From Gordonia alkaliphila (lineage in GTDB: Bacteria; Actinomycetota; Actinomycetes; Mycobacteriales; Mycobacteriaceae): DNA of 64,000 bases. The notes beneath the pieces were generated by a model. It saw nothing but the letters and a program-made list of their open reading frames with translations. It searched no databases and was not told the DNA's origin. Position 1 is the first letter of the stretch; each line of letters begins with the position of its first letter. Of this stretch, positions 1 through 7,043 are shown in pieces. The position numbers were made by a program, and so were the translations under genes. The stretch is from assembly GCF_023017165.1 (NCBI RefSeq), contig NZ_JALKBW010000001.1:1550001-1614000 (forward strand), read 5' to 3'.

Positions 1-377
1 AGCCCGCGAGCACTCGCTCGACGCGAGCCGACTACCGATACCGCGCGATCAGCGGCGACGACCTCGCCCTGTGTGAACAGCAGCGGAGGCATCTGTCGAA
101 CCGATCGGACCTGCTCGGGGTAGCTGGCATCGAACAGCGTGTGCAACGTGAACGGCCCGGCCTCCCACTCGCGCAGAGTGTGGCGCGCCTCGGCGAGCAG
201 CTTCTCGGCGTCGGCGTTGTCGAACAGACCGGTCGGGTAGTGCTGCTCCCACACGGTCAGGGCATCGCCGGCCTCGATGACCTCGGCAGTGAGCTCGGGG
301 TAGGAGAGGCCATCGGGCCGCGACTGAACGAGGGCCACGAGGGCGACCCGTTGTTCGTCTGCGTAATCGGCACCCAC
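1..377 (-). CDS. DprA/Smf-family DNA-processing protein, N-terminal part (cut by window edge)
   Basis: The minus strand reads 125 codons from a GTG at 377 to the window edge. An AGGAGGT ribosome-binding site lies 6 bases upstream. The last 40 residues carry the hallmark entry to the DprA Rossmann fold: MPPLLFTQGEVV followed by VSVVGSRRAS, the family's P.LF.kG...VGsR.aS pattern. The N-terminal 80 residues form the usual helical, variable region. DprA loads RecA on incoming single-stranded DNA, and standalone copies also occur on mobile elements. The gene sits next to a tRNA-Arg 3' fragment and away from the usual comM/rnhB setting, which suggests an accessory copy. The C-terminal two thirds lie outside the window. 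Confidence 0.8.
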   Translation of the reverse strand, partial: MGADYADEQRVALVALVQSRPDGLSYPELTAEVIEAGDALTVWEQHYPTGLFDNADAEKLLAEARHTLREWEAGPFTLHTLFDASYPEQVRSVRQMPPLLFTQGEVVAADRAVSVVGSRRASARG

Positions 378-501
378 CGGGCCACCTCCTGTCAGTTTCT
401 CGCTGTTTCTGGCATGTTCTCATCCGCCACTGACAGACAGGTTACGACAGCAGCGGTCCGTCTCGGGAGTTGACGGGCGATCAGCGAGTTTCGACCCCGG
501 T

Positions 502-536
502 CACCGAATAGTCACCGTTTTCGGTGGATATCACCG
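502..536. promoter_or_regulatory. Possible operator: spaced CACCG repeats
   Basis: CACCG occurs at 502-506, 513-517 and 532-536, with its complement CGGTG at 522-526. The central pair forms the palindrome CACCGTTTTCGGTG. The cluster lies about 130 bases upstream of the dprA-like start in otherwise empty sequence. It could bind a repressor, but no regulator is visible in this window. Confidence 0.25.
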
Positions 537-638
537 GGTATCTCAGTCTATCGACGTGCCGCTCGAAATGGTCGTCGCCGCTGCTGAGCGCATCTCCCGA
601 GCACTATCGAGATAGACCCCGATAGCCGCGATTTCTAG

Positions 639-672
639 CAGAAGGTTTGAGGTTCGAATCCCTACGGGCGCA
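639..672 (+). other. 3' fragment of a tRNA-Arg gene (probable att site)
   Basis: The sequence carries a T-arm (GGTTCGAATCCC) and a 3' acceptor half CGGGCGC plus discriminator A, matching the end of an actinobacterial tRNA-Arg beginning GCGCCCG. No 5' half, D-arm or complete anticodon stem is found upstream, so this is not a functional tRNA. Such 3' tRNA duplicates mark attachment sites left by tyrosine integrases. It probably bounds an element extending to the left of the window. Confidence 0.7.
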
Positions 673-682
673 CTGAGAAAGG

Positions 683-715
683 CCCCTCACCAGCACAATG
701 GTGAGGGGCTTTCTT
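683..715 (+). terminator. Rho-independent terminator
   Basis: A 10-bp perfect stem (683-692 with 699-708) and 6-base loop are followed by CTTTCTTC. It follows the tRNA fragment, as expected if the original tRNA terminator was duplicated with it. Confidence 0.75.
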
Positions 716-824
716 CATGTCCGCCGTTCGGCCCACCGCTAACCCGCCCGAAATGAATCGCGTCGCGGTGCGATCTCACGGTGGGGGCGCGTTCGTCCTT
801 CTCTCGACCGGCACAATGGAAGCC

Positions 825-1535
825 ATGACCCGGCCATCCCGTGCTCCGCGGACCGCGCCGCCCTATCGGCAGCCGGTCGCGCGGGGGCAGAGCTATCCGC
901 CGCTCGGCTTCACCGCCGACGGTGCGCCGCAGTATCAGTACCAGCCGCCCACCCCGGCCGCGGCGCCGACCGTCACCCCGCCGCCGGTGGAACCGCCGAC
1001 CCCGGTGGCGAGCCCGCCGAAGCCCCCGCAGGACCCGAAGAAGCGCATGCTCGGCGGTCTCGCCGCGGTGCTGGTCTTCGTCCTGGCTCTGGCCGCCGCG
1101 CTCACCTTCTTCTCCCGCGACGACGACAACCAGTTCGCCCAGCGCTCGGTGCCGCCGGCGACCCAGCCGCTCGACGACCCCTACCTCGACGACCTCGAGG
1201 ATCCCGGGCCCTCGGTCGACCCGAACGCGCCGAGCACGCCGCGGAGGACCACTCCGGGCGCGCCCGGAGCGATGGCGCCGACCGTGTACGAGGTGACCAC
1301 GGAGTCGCCCACCGCCGTGGTGTTCCTCAGCCGCGGACGGATGACGGTGGGCGACGCGCCCGGCGGGCCGTGGGTCCAGTCCACCGTCACCTACGACGGT
1401 CAGGCGCGCATCACGCTGCTCGTCCCGGAGGGCGAAGCGGCGTCGTGCCGGATCACGATCGACGGCGAGGAAGTGGCGACCGGGCAGATCGAGGCGTCGA
1501 CGAGCGTTCGCCTGCTCACGTGTGAGAGCGGATAG
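825..1535 (+). CDS. Membrane-anchored protein with MmpS-like C-terminal domain
   Basis: The product has 236 residues. The N-terminal 75 residues are cytoplasmic and rich in proline, glutamine and tyrosine. One transmembrane helix spans about 75-96, followed by an acidic, proline-rich linker. The C-terminal ~85 residues end in a beta-sandwich-like pattern with SCRITIDGEEV and a final Cys, resembling the MmpS transport-accessory fold (paired cysteines about 25 residues apart). No MmpL partner is adjacent. The ATG at 825 was chosen because a CACAAT -10 box ends 7 bases before it, suggesting a leaderless message. An ATG at 816 is the alternative. The function beyond an envelope location is not known. 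Confidence 0.75.
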   Translation: MTRPSRAPRTAPPYRQPVARGQSYPPLGFTADGAPQYQYQPPTPAAAPTVTPPPVEPPTPVASPPKPPQDPKKRMLGGLAAVLVFVLALAAALTFFSRDDDNQFAQRSVPPATQPLDDPYLDDLEDPGPSVDPNAPSTPRRTTPGAPGAMAPTVYEVTTESPTAVVFLSRGRMTVGDAPGGPWVQSTVTYDGQARITLLVPEGEAASCRITIDGEEVATGQIEASTSVRLLTCESG

Positions 1536-1551
1536 GGGTTACCGTAGAGCC

Positions 1552-2151
1552 GTGTCTCCTCGTGAATCGTCGAACGACGTCAAGGCCATGCACACGTGGC
1601 GCGCGGTGTACGCGGACAGCCTGGAGCAGGTCCGCATGAACATCAACGGCCGCCGTATCCGCGCCTACGGGCGGATCATCAGCGCGGCTGCCGACGACCA
1701 CGAGGCGTTCTCGGTGTCGTACGAGTTCGTCACCAACGACAACGGAAGTACGCGCCGACTCTCGGTCCGCATGCTCAAGGCGAGCGGGGAGAGCGCGCTC
1801 GACATCAGCCGTGACATGGACGGCCGCTGGATGGTGCAGACCCCGGACAGCATCGTGCGCAGCGACTTCGCCGGCGCCGACACCGTCGACCTGTGGCACT
1901 CGCCGTTCCTCAAGTCCGCGGTGATCCGTCGCCACGGCCTGCTCGGCGGTCAGGCCGCGATCGACGTTCCGGTGGTGGAGCTGAGCCTGCCGGAGTTCAG
2001 CGTCGACCTCATCGAGAAGTCGTACACCTTTGATCGGGTGGGATCCGCCGAGGGCGCGGTCACCATGAGCTCAGCGCGCGGATCGTGGGACATGACGGTC
2101 GACGAGTTCGGCCTGATCACCAGCTTCTCCGGGATCGCCGACCGGCTCTGA
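1552..2151 (+). CDS. Putative glycolipid-binding protein (PF06475-like)
   Basis: The product has 199 residues and no signal peptide. The middle and C-terminal part show the family signature: VDLWHSPFLKSAVIRRHGL, a leucine-proline strand (VVELSLPEFSVDLIEKSYTF), and a final WDMTVDEFGLITSF segment. Members are predicted glycolipid-binding beta-barrel proteins, but their ligand is unproven here. The GTG at 1552 follows a TACCGT -10 box by 6 bases. The gene starts 16 bases after the upstream MmpS-like gene on the same strand, yet appears to have its own leaderless promoter. An internal ATG at 1588 is a weaker alternative start. Confidence 0.75.
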   Translation: MSPRESSNDVKAMHTWRAVYADSLEQVRMNINGRRIRAYGRIISAAADDHEAFSVSYEFVTNDNGSTRRLSVRMLKASGESALDISRDMDGRWMVQTPDSIVRSDFAGADTVDLWHSPFLKSAVIRRHGLLGGQAAIDVPVVELSLPEFSVDLIEKSYTFDRVGSAEGAVTMSSARGSWDMTVDEFGLITSFSGIADRL

Positions 2152-2164
2152 CCCCGGACGGGAT

Positions 2165-3145
2165 TCAGTTCCCGTCGACGGGCAGCCAGGTGCGGCCCAG
2201 GTGGGCTTGGCGTCGCAGTTCGGCGGCCCAGCCGTCCGCGCCGATCGTCACCTCGGTGATCGGCACCTGCGCGGCGGCGACCTCCTCGTAACGACGACGG
2301 GCCCGATGGCCGTCGGCCACCAGCACCTCCACGCTGCCGTGGTCGCGCAGCTGATCGCGCGCGGCGACGAGGCGGTCGATGGTCTCGCTGAGCGTGTTCA
2401 ACAGGGCCATCGCGTTGCCCTCGAGCATGGCGCGCTGCAGTTCCGGCGCGGTCCCGGCCACCCGGGTGCCGTCGCGGAAGCTGCCCGCGGCCAAGCGCAA
2501 CGCCAGACCGCTCTCCCCGGCGCCCACCGCGGCGGTGACGGCCGCGGTGAGGTGCGGGTTGTGCGAGATCGCGGCCACGGCGCGGTCGTGCGCGTCGTCG
2601 GCGGCGGGCACCACCACGGCGCCCGCCCGGTGCGCCAGCTCCGCCACGGCCCGCCAGTCCGTCGGATCGACGTCGTCGGGCGTGGACACCATCCACATAG
2701 CGCCGACGAACAGATCCGGATCGGTGGCCGCCCACCCCGAATGCGCGGTGCCCGCCATCGGATGGCCGCCGACGTACCGGGCGCCCGGATGGCCGGCGGC
2801 CACCACGGCCGCCACCTCGGTCTTCACGCTGACGACATCGGTCAACAGGCACGACGGCGCGTGCTCGGCGACGGCGGCGACCATGGCCGCCAACGCGGGC
2901 ACCGGGGTGGCCAGCACGACGATCGCGTCCTCGTCGGCGGCGCGCGCCAGCACGGCGGACAGGTCTCCGGTGGCGTCGTATCCGGCGGCGGTCGCCTCGG
3001 TCACCGTCGGCGTCGATCGGTTGTATCCGTAGGCACGATGGCCGTCGTCGGCGAGTCGGCGGAGCAGGGAACCGCCGATCAGTCCGAGACCGAGAATGCA
3101 GACCGGGCGCGCAGTGGAAGAAGACACCTGATCAGCGTGGCACAT
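2165..3145 (-). CDS. tyrA: Prephenate dehydrogenase
   Basis: This 326-residue cytoplasmic enzyme converts prephenate to 4-hydroxyphenylpyruvate with NAD in tyrosine synthesis. The N-terminal Rossmann motif VCILGLGLIGGSLLRRL is at about 15-31. The prephenate dehydrogenase signature GGHPMAGTAHSGW sits near residue 120, and the helical dimerisation domain contains SHNPHLTAA. The C-terminal 60 residues form an extension. It is divergent from the TadA-associated gene, with 51 bases between start codons. GTG at 3127 is an alternative start; neither start has a clear ribosome-binding site. tyrA next to tadA also occurs in M. tuberculosis (Rv3754, Rv3752c), as I recall. Confidence 0.93.
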   Translation of the reverse strand: MCHADQVSSSTARPVCILGLGLIGGSLLRRLADDGHRAYGYNRSTPTVTEATAAGYDATGDLSAVLARAADEDAIVVLATPVPALAAMVAAVAEHAPSCLLTDVVSVKTEVAAVVAAGHPGARYVGGHPMAGTAHSGWAATDPDLFVGAMWMVSTPDDVDPTDWRAVAELAHRAGAVVVPAADDAHDRAVAAISHNPHLTAAVTAAVGAGESGLALRLAAGSFRDGTRVAGTAPELQRAMLEGNAMALLNTLSETIDRLVAARDQLRDHGSVEVLVADGHRARRRYEEVAAAQVPITEVTIGADGWAAELRRQAHLGRTWLPVDGN

Positions 3146-3196
3146 GCGGACCGAACGGACTTGGGAGAGTGTGCGAAAGCGGCTACCGTGGCCAGC

Positions 3197-3718
3197 ATGG
3201 CTGCCGCTGGAACGAACGATTCCGATCCCGATATCGAGGGTTATGCGGTGGCGGTGGTCCGCGAGGACGCCGGCTGGAAGGTCACCCCGCTGAACTCCAG
3301 CGCGCTGGACAGCCTCGAGGACGCCGAACTCCAGCTGCGCGAATTGCGCGCTGCCGGAGCGGTTTTCGGGCTCTTGAACGTCGACGACGAGTTCTTCGTG
3401 GTGGTACGCCCCGCGCCCAACGGCGCCGGCCTGCTGCTCTCGGACGCGACCGCGGCCCTCGATTACGACGTCGCCGAGGACGTGCTGGATCGGCTGCACG
3501 TGGATGTGCCCGACCTGGACCCCGACGAGGTGGACGACGTGGATCCGTGGGAGGAGGGCGACCTCGCGGTGCTCGCCGACCTCGGGCTGCCCGACGGTGT
3601 CATGAGCATCATCGTCGGCGACAACGACCTGTACGCCGACGAACAGCTCGGCATGATCGCCGCGCGCCTGGGCTTCGGCGACGAACTGGCGCAGGTGCTC
3701 GACACGCTCGGGATCTGA
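3197..3718 (+). CDS. tRNA adenosine deaminase-associated protein
   Basis: The product has 173 residues, is strongly acidic and lies immediately upstream of tadA (4-base gap). It matches the actinobacterial family consistently found next to tadA, with the conserved opening EGYAVAVVREDAGW and the closing pattern GMIAARLGFGDELAQVLD. Its biochemical role is unproven; the constant linkage suggests help in forming inosine-34 in tRNA. The ATG at 3197 follows a TACCGT box by 7 bases, the leaderless arrangement common in this window. Confidence 0.88.
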   Translation: MAAAGTNDSDPDIEGYAVAVVREDAGWKVTPLNSSALDSLEDAELQLRELRAAGAVFGLLNVDDEFFVVVRPAPNGAGLLLSDATAALDYDVAEDVLDRLHVDVPDLDPDEVDDVDPWEEGDLAVLADLGLPDGVMSIIVGDNDLYADEQLGMIAARLGFGDELAQVLDTLGI

Positions 3719-3722
3719 CCCG

Positions 3723-4193
3723 GTGGTGCCGGAGACCGCGCTGACGCAGATCCGGGCGGCGCTGTCGGCCGCCGCGGACACGCCCGCCGACGACGTCCCG
3801 ATCGGGGCCGTGGTGTTCGGTCCGGACGGCCGCGAACTGGCCCGGGCCACCAATCGACGCGAGGCCGACGGCGACCCCACCGCGCACGCCGAGATCCTCG
3901 CGCTGCGCGCCGCGGCGAAGCTCCACGGCGACGGCTGGCGGCTGGAGGGCTGCACGCTCGCAGTGACCGTGGAACCGTGCGCCATGTGCGCCGGCGCCAT
4001 CGGACTGGCCCGCGTCTCCTCGGTGGTCTTCGGCGCGTGGGAACCCAAGACCGGCGCCGTGGGCTCGCTCTGGGATCTGCTGCGTGATCAGCGTCTGCTG
4101 CACCGCCCGCAGGTGCGCGGCGGTGTGCTCGCCGACGAGTGCGGCGGTCTGGTCAGGGATTTCTTCGCGGCTCGGCGGGGAACGTCGGACTGA
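3723..4193 (+). CDS. tadA: tRNA-specific adenosine deaminase
   Basis: This 156-residue cytidine-deaminase-fold enzyme converts adenosine-34 of tRNA-Arg(ACG) to inosine. The zinc site is intact: His55-Ala-Glu57 (catalytic glutamate) and Pro85-Cys86-x-x-Cys89. PIGAVVF and the TNRREADGDPTAHAE stretch are typical of TadA and not of free-nucleoside deaminases. It starts with GTG 4 bases after the stop of the associated protein, so translation is probably coupled. Confidence 0.93.
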   Translation: MVPETALTQIRAALSAAADTPADDVPIGAVVFGPDGRELARATNRREADGDPTAHAEILALRAAAKLHGDGWRLEGCTLAVTVEPCAMCAGAIGLARVSSVVFGAWEPKTGAVGSLWDLLRDQRLLHRPQVRGGVLADECGGLVRDFFAARRGTSD

Positions 4194-4253
4194 CGATAAA
4201 ATCGCCGGCAAGCAGCGCATTCCGCGCGTCAGTTGCCGACGAAGGGAAGTCCC

Positions 4254-4538
4254 ATGTCCGATCCGATGGACAAGATCAACGAGATCATCGACACCGCCCG
4301 GGAGAAGGTCACCGGCCTGGCCGACTCCGAGCAGGTGCATTCGGTGATCGAGACCGCCAAGACCAAGCTGAACGAGTTGGCGTCGAACGAGCAGGTGCAG
4401 GGCGCGGTCAACACTGCTCAGGACAAGCTCAGCGAACTGCTCGCCAACGAGCAGGTGCAGGGCGCCATCAATACCGCCACCGAGAAGGCCACCGAGCTGA
4501 AGGACCGCCTCACCGGCGGAGATTCGGCTCAAAAGTAG
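4254..4538 (+). CDS. Small amphipathic helical-repeat protein, unknown function
   Basis: The 94 residues contain three imperfect ~20-residue repeats of the form xxNEQVQGAxNTAxxKLxEL (about 24-80). There are no cysteines, aromatic residues or membrane segments, so it is predicted to be all alpha-helical. A GAAGGGAAG ribosome-binding site lies 4 bases before the ATG. The repeats resemble stress-protein or antitoxin-like helical proteins in general character, but I do not recognise a family. It follows tadA by 60 bases and precedes tRNA-Ser. Confidence 0.8.
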   Translation: MSDPMDKINEIIDTAREKVTGLADSEQVHSVIETAKTKLNELASNEQVQGAVNTAQDKLSELLANEQVQGAINTATEKATELKDRLTGGDSAQK

Positions 4539-4589
4539 GACTGACCAGGCGATTTCACCTCACCGTGGTGCTCAGGTAAAGTCTTCCGC

Positions 4590-4680
4590 GGTGGCGTGTC
4601 CGAGCGGCCGAAGGTGCAGCACTCGAAATGCTGTGTACGGTGACCCCGTACCGTGGGTTCAAATCCCACCGCCACCGCCA
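4590..4680 (+). tRNA. tRNA-Ser(CGA)
   Basis: Acceptor strands GGTGGCG (4590-4596) and CGCCACC (4670-4676) pair perfectly, followed by discriminator G and encoded CCA. The anticodon loop CTCGAAA gives anticodon CGA. A long variable arm (TACGG...CCGTA) marks it as class II, as expected for serine. The T-arm is GTGGG-TTCAAAT-CCCAC. Confidence 0.96.
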
Positions 4681-4681
4681 A

Positions 4682-4714
4682 GGCCCCCATCTGCAGCGCA
4701 GATGGGGGCCTTCC
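4682..4714 (+). terminator. Rho-independent terminator of tRNA-Ser
   Basis: A perfect 12-bp GC-rich stem (4682-4693 with 4699-4710) with a 5-base loop starts one base after the tRNA CCA. The T-tract is short (TTCC). Confidence 0.8.
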
Positions 4715-4755
4715 CCATTCCCGGGGTTGGACCGTGCTTACCATTCGGCGGCACT

Positions 4756-4798
4756 CTGCCGTCTGGTGCAGTCACCTGGTAACTGCACCAGACGGCAG
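4756..4798. repeat. Dispersed palindrome, family A copy 1
   Basis: A perfect 17-bp inverted repeat (4756-4772 and 4782-4798) has a 9-base loop. It recurs with the same arms and nearly the same loop and flanks at 57218-57260. It lies between tRNA-Ser and a convergent minus-strand gene. It may act as a bidirectional terminator or be a REP-like element. Confidence 0.85.
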
Positions 4799-4892
4799 CG
4801 CTGTCTGCGGGGTCGATCGAGGTGAACAGAACCGCCCCGGGAGACCCGGTGCAGACCTTGATTCGAAGGAAGCGTCGCTCGCTGGTTCGGAA

Positions 4893-5123
4893 TTACGCGC
4901 AGGGTGCAGCGGCGCCGGAAATGTCCTCGCCCGTGAAGTACCGAGCGTGAGTGCGCTGCAGGCTCTCGATGGAACGGCTGGTCAGGGCTGCGATCTCGAC
5001 GTCAGAATCTTGGCGCTCGCCTTCCAGCATCAGGCGGTAGTCCATGGCCTCGCGCGACGTGGCGAAGCTACGGATCGCACGCTGGCGAGTGCGTCTGTTG
5101 AACTGGATCACATACGACGGCAC
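4893..5123 (-). CDS. Small protein coupled to the RelA/SpoT gene; candidate antitoxin
   Basis: The 76-residue protein opens with basic residues (PSYVIQFNRRTRQR) and continues with an acidic half. It starts at GTG 5123, three bases after the stop of the RelA/SpoT-domain gene. Its GAGGAG ribosome-binding site lies within that gene's last codons, so translation is probably coupled. I recall similar short proteins beside such RelA/SpoT genes in other actinobacteria. An antitoxin or regulatory partner is the natural guess, but no known antitoxin fold is recognisable. Codon use looks less GC-biased than the neighbours. Confidence 0.75.
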   Translation of the reverse strand: MPSYVIQFNRRTRQRAIRSFATSREAMDYRLMLEGERQDSDVEIAALTSRSIESLQRTHARYFTGEDISGAAAPCA

Positions 5124-5126
5124 GCT

Positions 5127-5846
5127 TCACTCCTCTGCATTTGTCGCTGGGGGTTGGATCTCCAGCTTACGCTGGAAATCTTCCATCCGGTTGGCCAGCT
5201 CAGCGATCTTCGTAGCAACTCGGTCGGTGTGGAGCTCCATCGCACGATCGACGCCGTCGCCGATGTCGAGGAGTTCCTGTAGGGCGTTCTCCAGCGCCGC
5301 CAACGACGCCGACTCGGCGTGGAGGTACTCGACGATCTCTTGAACGGATGGGTCTTCGTGATCCTCGCCATACCGGATCTGGCGGCCCACAGTGTCGGCG
5401 AGCTGTTCGTAGGCGTTTGCCCAAGCGTTCTGCCCCCGGGTGCGGATCTGAACTTCGACCCTGCCCGCGGGGAGGCGTAGCCAGACATGAACGGCGCGAT
5501 ATCCGCTGTGGGGCGACTCGCGAAGGTCCTTGACCTTCCCTGCGGCTCCGGCAAAGTGGTGCACGATTTCGTGAGCGAAGGCGGTCTGTTGCCTGAGCGA
5601 GAAGTCGCCGTCGACGCGTACGCCCGCAAGGTCCTGAACTTGGTTCAAGGTCATCCAGTCCTCGCGGACGAGCTTCTGCTTCAGTGTGTCAAAGGTTTTC
5701 GCTCGGGCTGCGATATCGAAGTCGTCGGTGGCCAGGGATTCCCACGGATGGGTGAAAGTGCTTGCGGCAATATCGGCGCACAGGTCGGAATGCCACTCCA
5801 TGACATCGCTGTACGACGGGCCGTCTTGCAGGCGGTCGCGACTCAT
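5127..5846 (-). CDS. RelA/SpoT-domain nucleotidyltransferase, small alarmone-synthetase-like; N-terminus probably frameshifted
   Basis: The 239 readable residues hold a single RelA/SpoT synthetase-type domain: KTFDTLKQKL (basic ATP-binding region), LAGVRVDGD, SGYRAVHVWLRLP, and VEVQIRTRGQNAWA. A helical C-terminus follows. There is no HD hydrolase, TGS or ACT domain. Related single-domain enzymes make (p)ppGpp or ppApp, or pyrophosphorylate tRNA as toxSAS toxins; which applies here is unknown. An upstream ATG at 5913 in another frame encodes about 24 residues (PWSGTKLAKLGKALLDE) that look like the missing N-terminus of this family. One extra base near 5842-5848 would explain the break. The gene lies just downstream of ddl and is coupled to the 76-residue gene. 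Confidence 0.8.
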   Translation of the reverse strand: MSRDRLQDGPSYSDVMEWHSDLCADIAASTFTHPWESLATDDFDIAARAKTFDTLKQKLVREDWMTLNQVQDLAGVRVDGDFSLRQQTAFAHEIVHHFAGAAGKVKDLRESPHSGYRAVHVWLRLPAGRVEVQIRTRGQNAWANAYEQLADTVGRQIRYGEDHEDPSVQEIVEYLHAESASLAALENALQELLDIGDGVDRAMELHTDRVATKIAELANRMEDFQRKLEIQPPATNAEE

Positions 5847-5931
5847 CCAGGAGTGCTTTGCCTAGCTTGGCGAGCTTCGTACCCGACCACGGTGCCTTCT
5901 CGAACGGGTCCATCGCGCACTCGTTGTTGGG

Positions 5932-7005
5932 TCAGTGTTCGGTGGAGAACCGGGCGCGACGGCGGTGCAGTGAGCGGGCGGACTCGACGAGCCGGTCGAT
6001 CAGGTCGGGGTAGGCGACGCCGGTGGCCTCCCACATCTTCGGGAACATCGACGCCGGGGTGAAGCCGGGGATCGTGTTCACCTCGTTCAGCAGCCAGCCG
6101 CGGCCGGGCTCCTCGTAGAAGAAGTCGACGCGGGCCATGCCGGTGCAGCGCAGGGCGGTGAAGGCGCGGGCCGCCAGCTCGCGGACCTCGGCGGCTGCCT
6201 CGTCGGACACCGCGGCCGGAATCACCAGTTCGGCGCTGCCGGTGACGTACTTGTCCTCGTAGTCGTAGAAGTCGCTGCCCGGCACGATCTCGCCGGGCAC
6301 CGTGGTCTCCGGAAGTCCGTTGCCCACCACGCCGACCTCGATCTCGCGGCCAGTCACCGACTCTTCGATCACCACGACGTCGTCGTAGCGCAGCGCCTCG
6401 GTGATGGCGGCGTCGAGCTCGGCGGCCGACGCGGCGCGCGAGACGCCCACCGAGGAGCCCATGTTGGCGGGCTTCACGAACAGCGGCAGCCCGAGCTCGT
6501 CGATGGCGCGCGCGGCGATCGCGGCGGGATCGTCGACCTCGTTCCGGAGCGTGATCCAGCGGCACTGCGGGATGTCGGCGCGGGCGGCGACCTCCTTGGC
6601 CATGCCCTTGTCCATGCACAGCGCCGACGACAGCACGCCGCAGCCCACATACGGGACCTTGAACAGCTCGAGCATGCCCTGGATGGTGCCGTCCTCGCCG
6701 TGCGGGCCGTGCAGCAGCGGCAGCACCACTGTCTCCTGCTCGCCGGGGCCGGTCAGGACCGCGACCGGGTCGACGAGCGGGCCGTCGATCGGAAGGCTGT
6801 TGCCGAGGTCGTCGCCGGCCTCGAGGGCGGCCGCGGCGAAGTCGTTGCGGTGCCAGCTGCCGTTCTTGGCGATGCCGACGGGCACCAGCGTGTACTTGCT
6901 GCGATCGGCTGCGGCCAGGACGTGGGCCGCGGTGACCCGCGAGACGTCGTGCTCGGCGGAGGCTCCGCCGTAGAGGACCACCAGCCGCAAAAGGGGAGTA
7001 GGCAT
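5932..7005 (-). CDS. ddl: D-alanine--D-alanine ligase
   Basis: This 357-residue ATP-grasp enzyme joins two D-alanines for peptidoglycan precursors. Visible landmarks are YGGASAEHDVS with the binding Glu18, HGPHGEDGTIQG, VKPANMGSSVGVS with the loop serine, the omega-loop tyrosine in DFYDYEDKYVTG, and the metal-binding end LNEVNTIPGFTP. The Tyr-type omega loop fits D-Ala-D-Ala rather than D-Ala-D-lactate ligases. The start at 7005 follows a TATCCT box by 7 bases on the minus strand. It is divergent from a murF-like gene. Its setting beside murF and away from gpsA makes a second, paralogous Ddl possible. Confidence 0.92.
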   Translation of the reverse strand: MPTPLLRLVVLYGGASAEHDVSRVTAAHVLAAADRSKYTLVPVGIAKNGSWHRNDFAAAALEAGDDLGNSLPIDGPLVDPVAVLTGPGEQETVVLPLLHGPHGEDGTIQGMLELFKVPYVGCGVLSSALCMDKGMAKEVAARADIPQCRWITLRNEVDDPAAIAARAIDELGLPLFVKPANMGSSVGVSRAASAAELDAAITEALRYDDVVVIEESVTGREIEVGVVGNGLPETTVPGEIVPGSDFYDYEDKYVTGSAELVIPAAVSDEAAAEVRELAARAFTALRCTGMARVDFFYEEPGRGWLLNEVNTIPGFTPASMFPKMWEATGVAYPDLIDRLVESARSLHRRRARFSTEH

Positions 7006-7043
7006 GGGTGCCAGGATACGTGGCGACGAGTAGCGTTTCCGAC

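Noticed and set aside
639..672. A complete tRNA gene at the left edge
   Set aside because: Only the T-arm, 3' acceptor strand and part of the anticodon stem are present. No matching GCGCCCG 5' strand occurs upstream.
2201..3196. Upstream extension of the TadA-associated frame
   Set aside because: The extension runs antisense through tyrA. The true start is the ATG at 3197 with a -10 box 7 bases before it.
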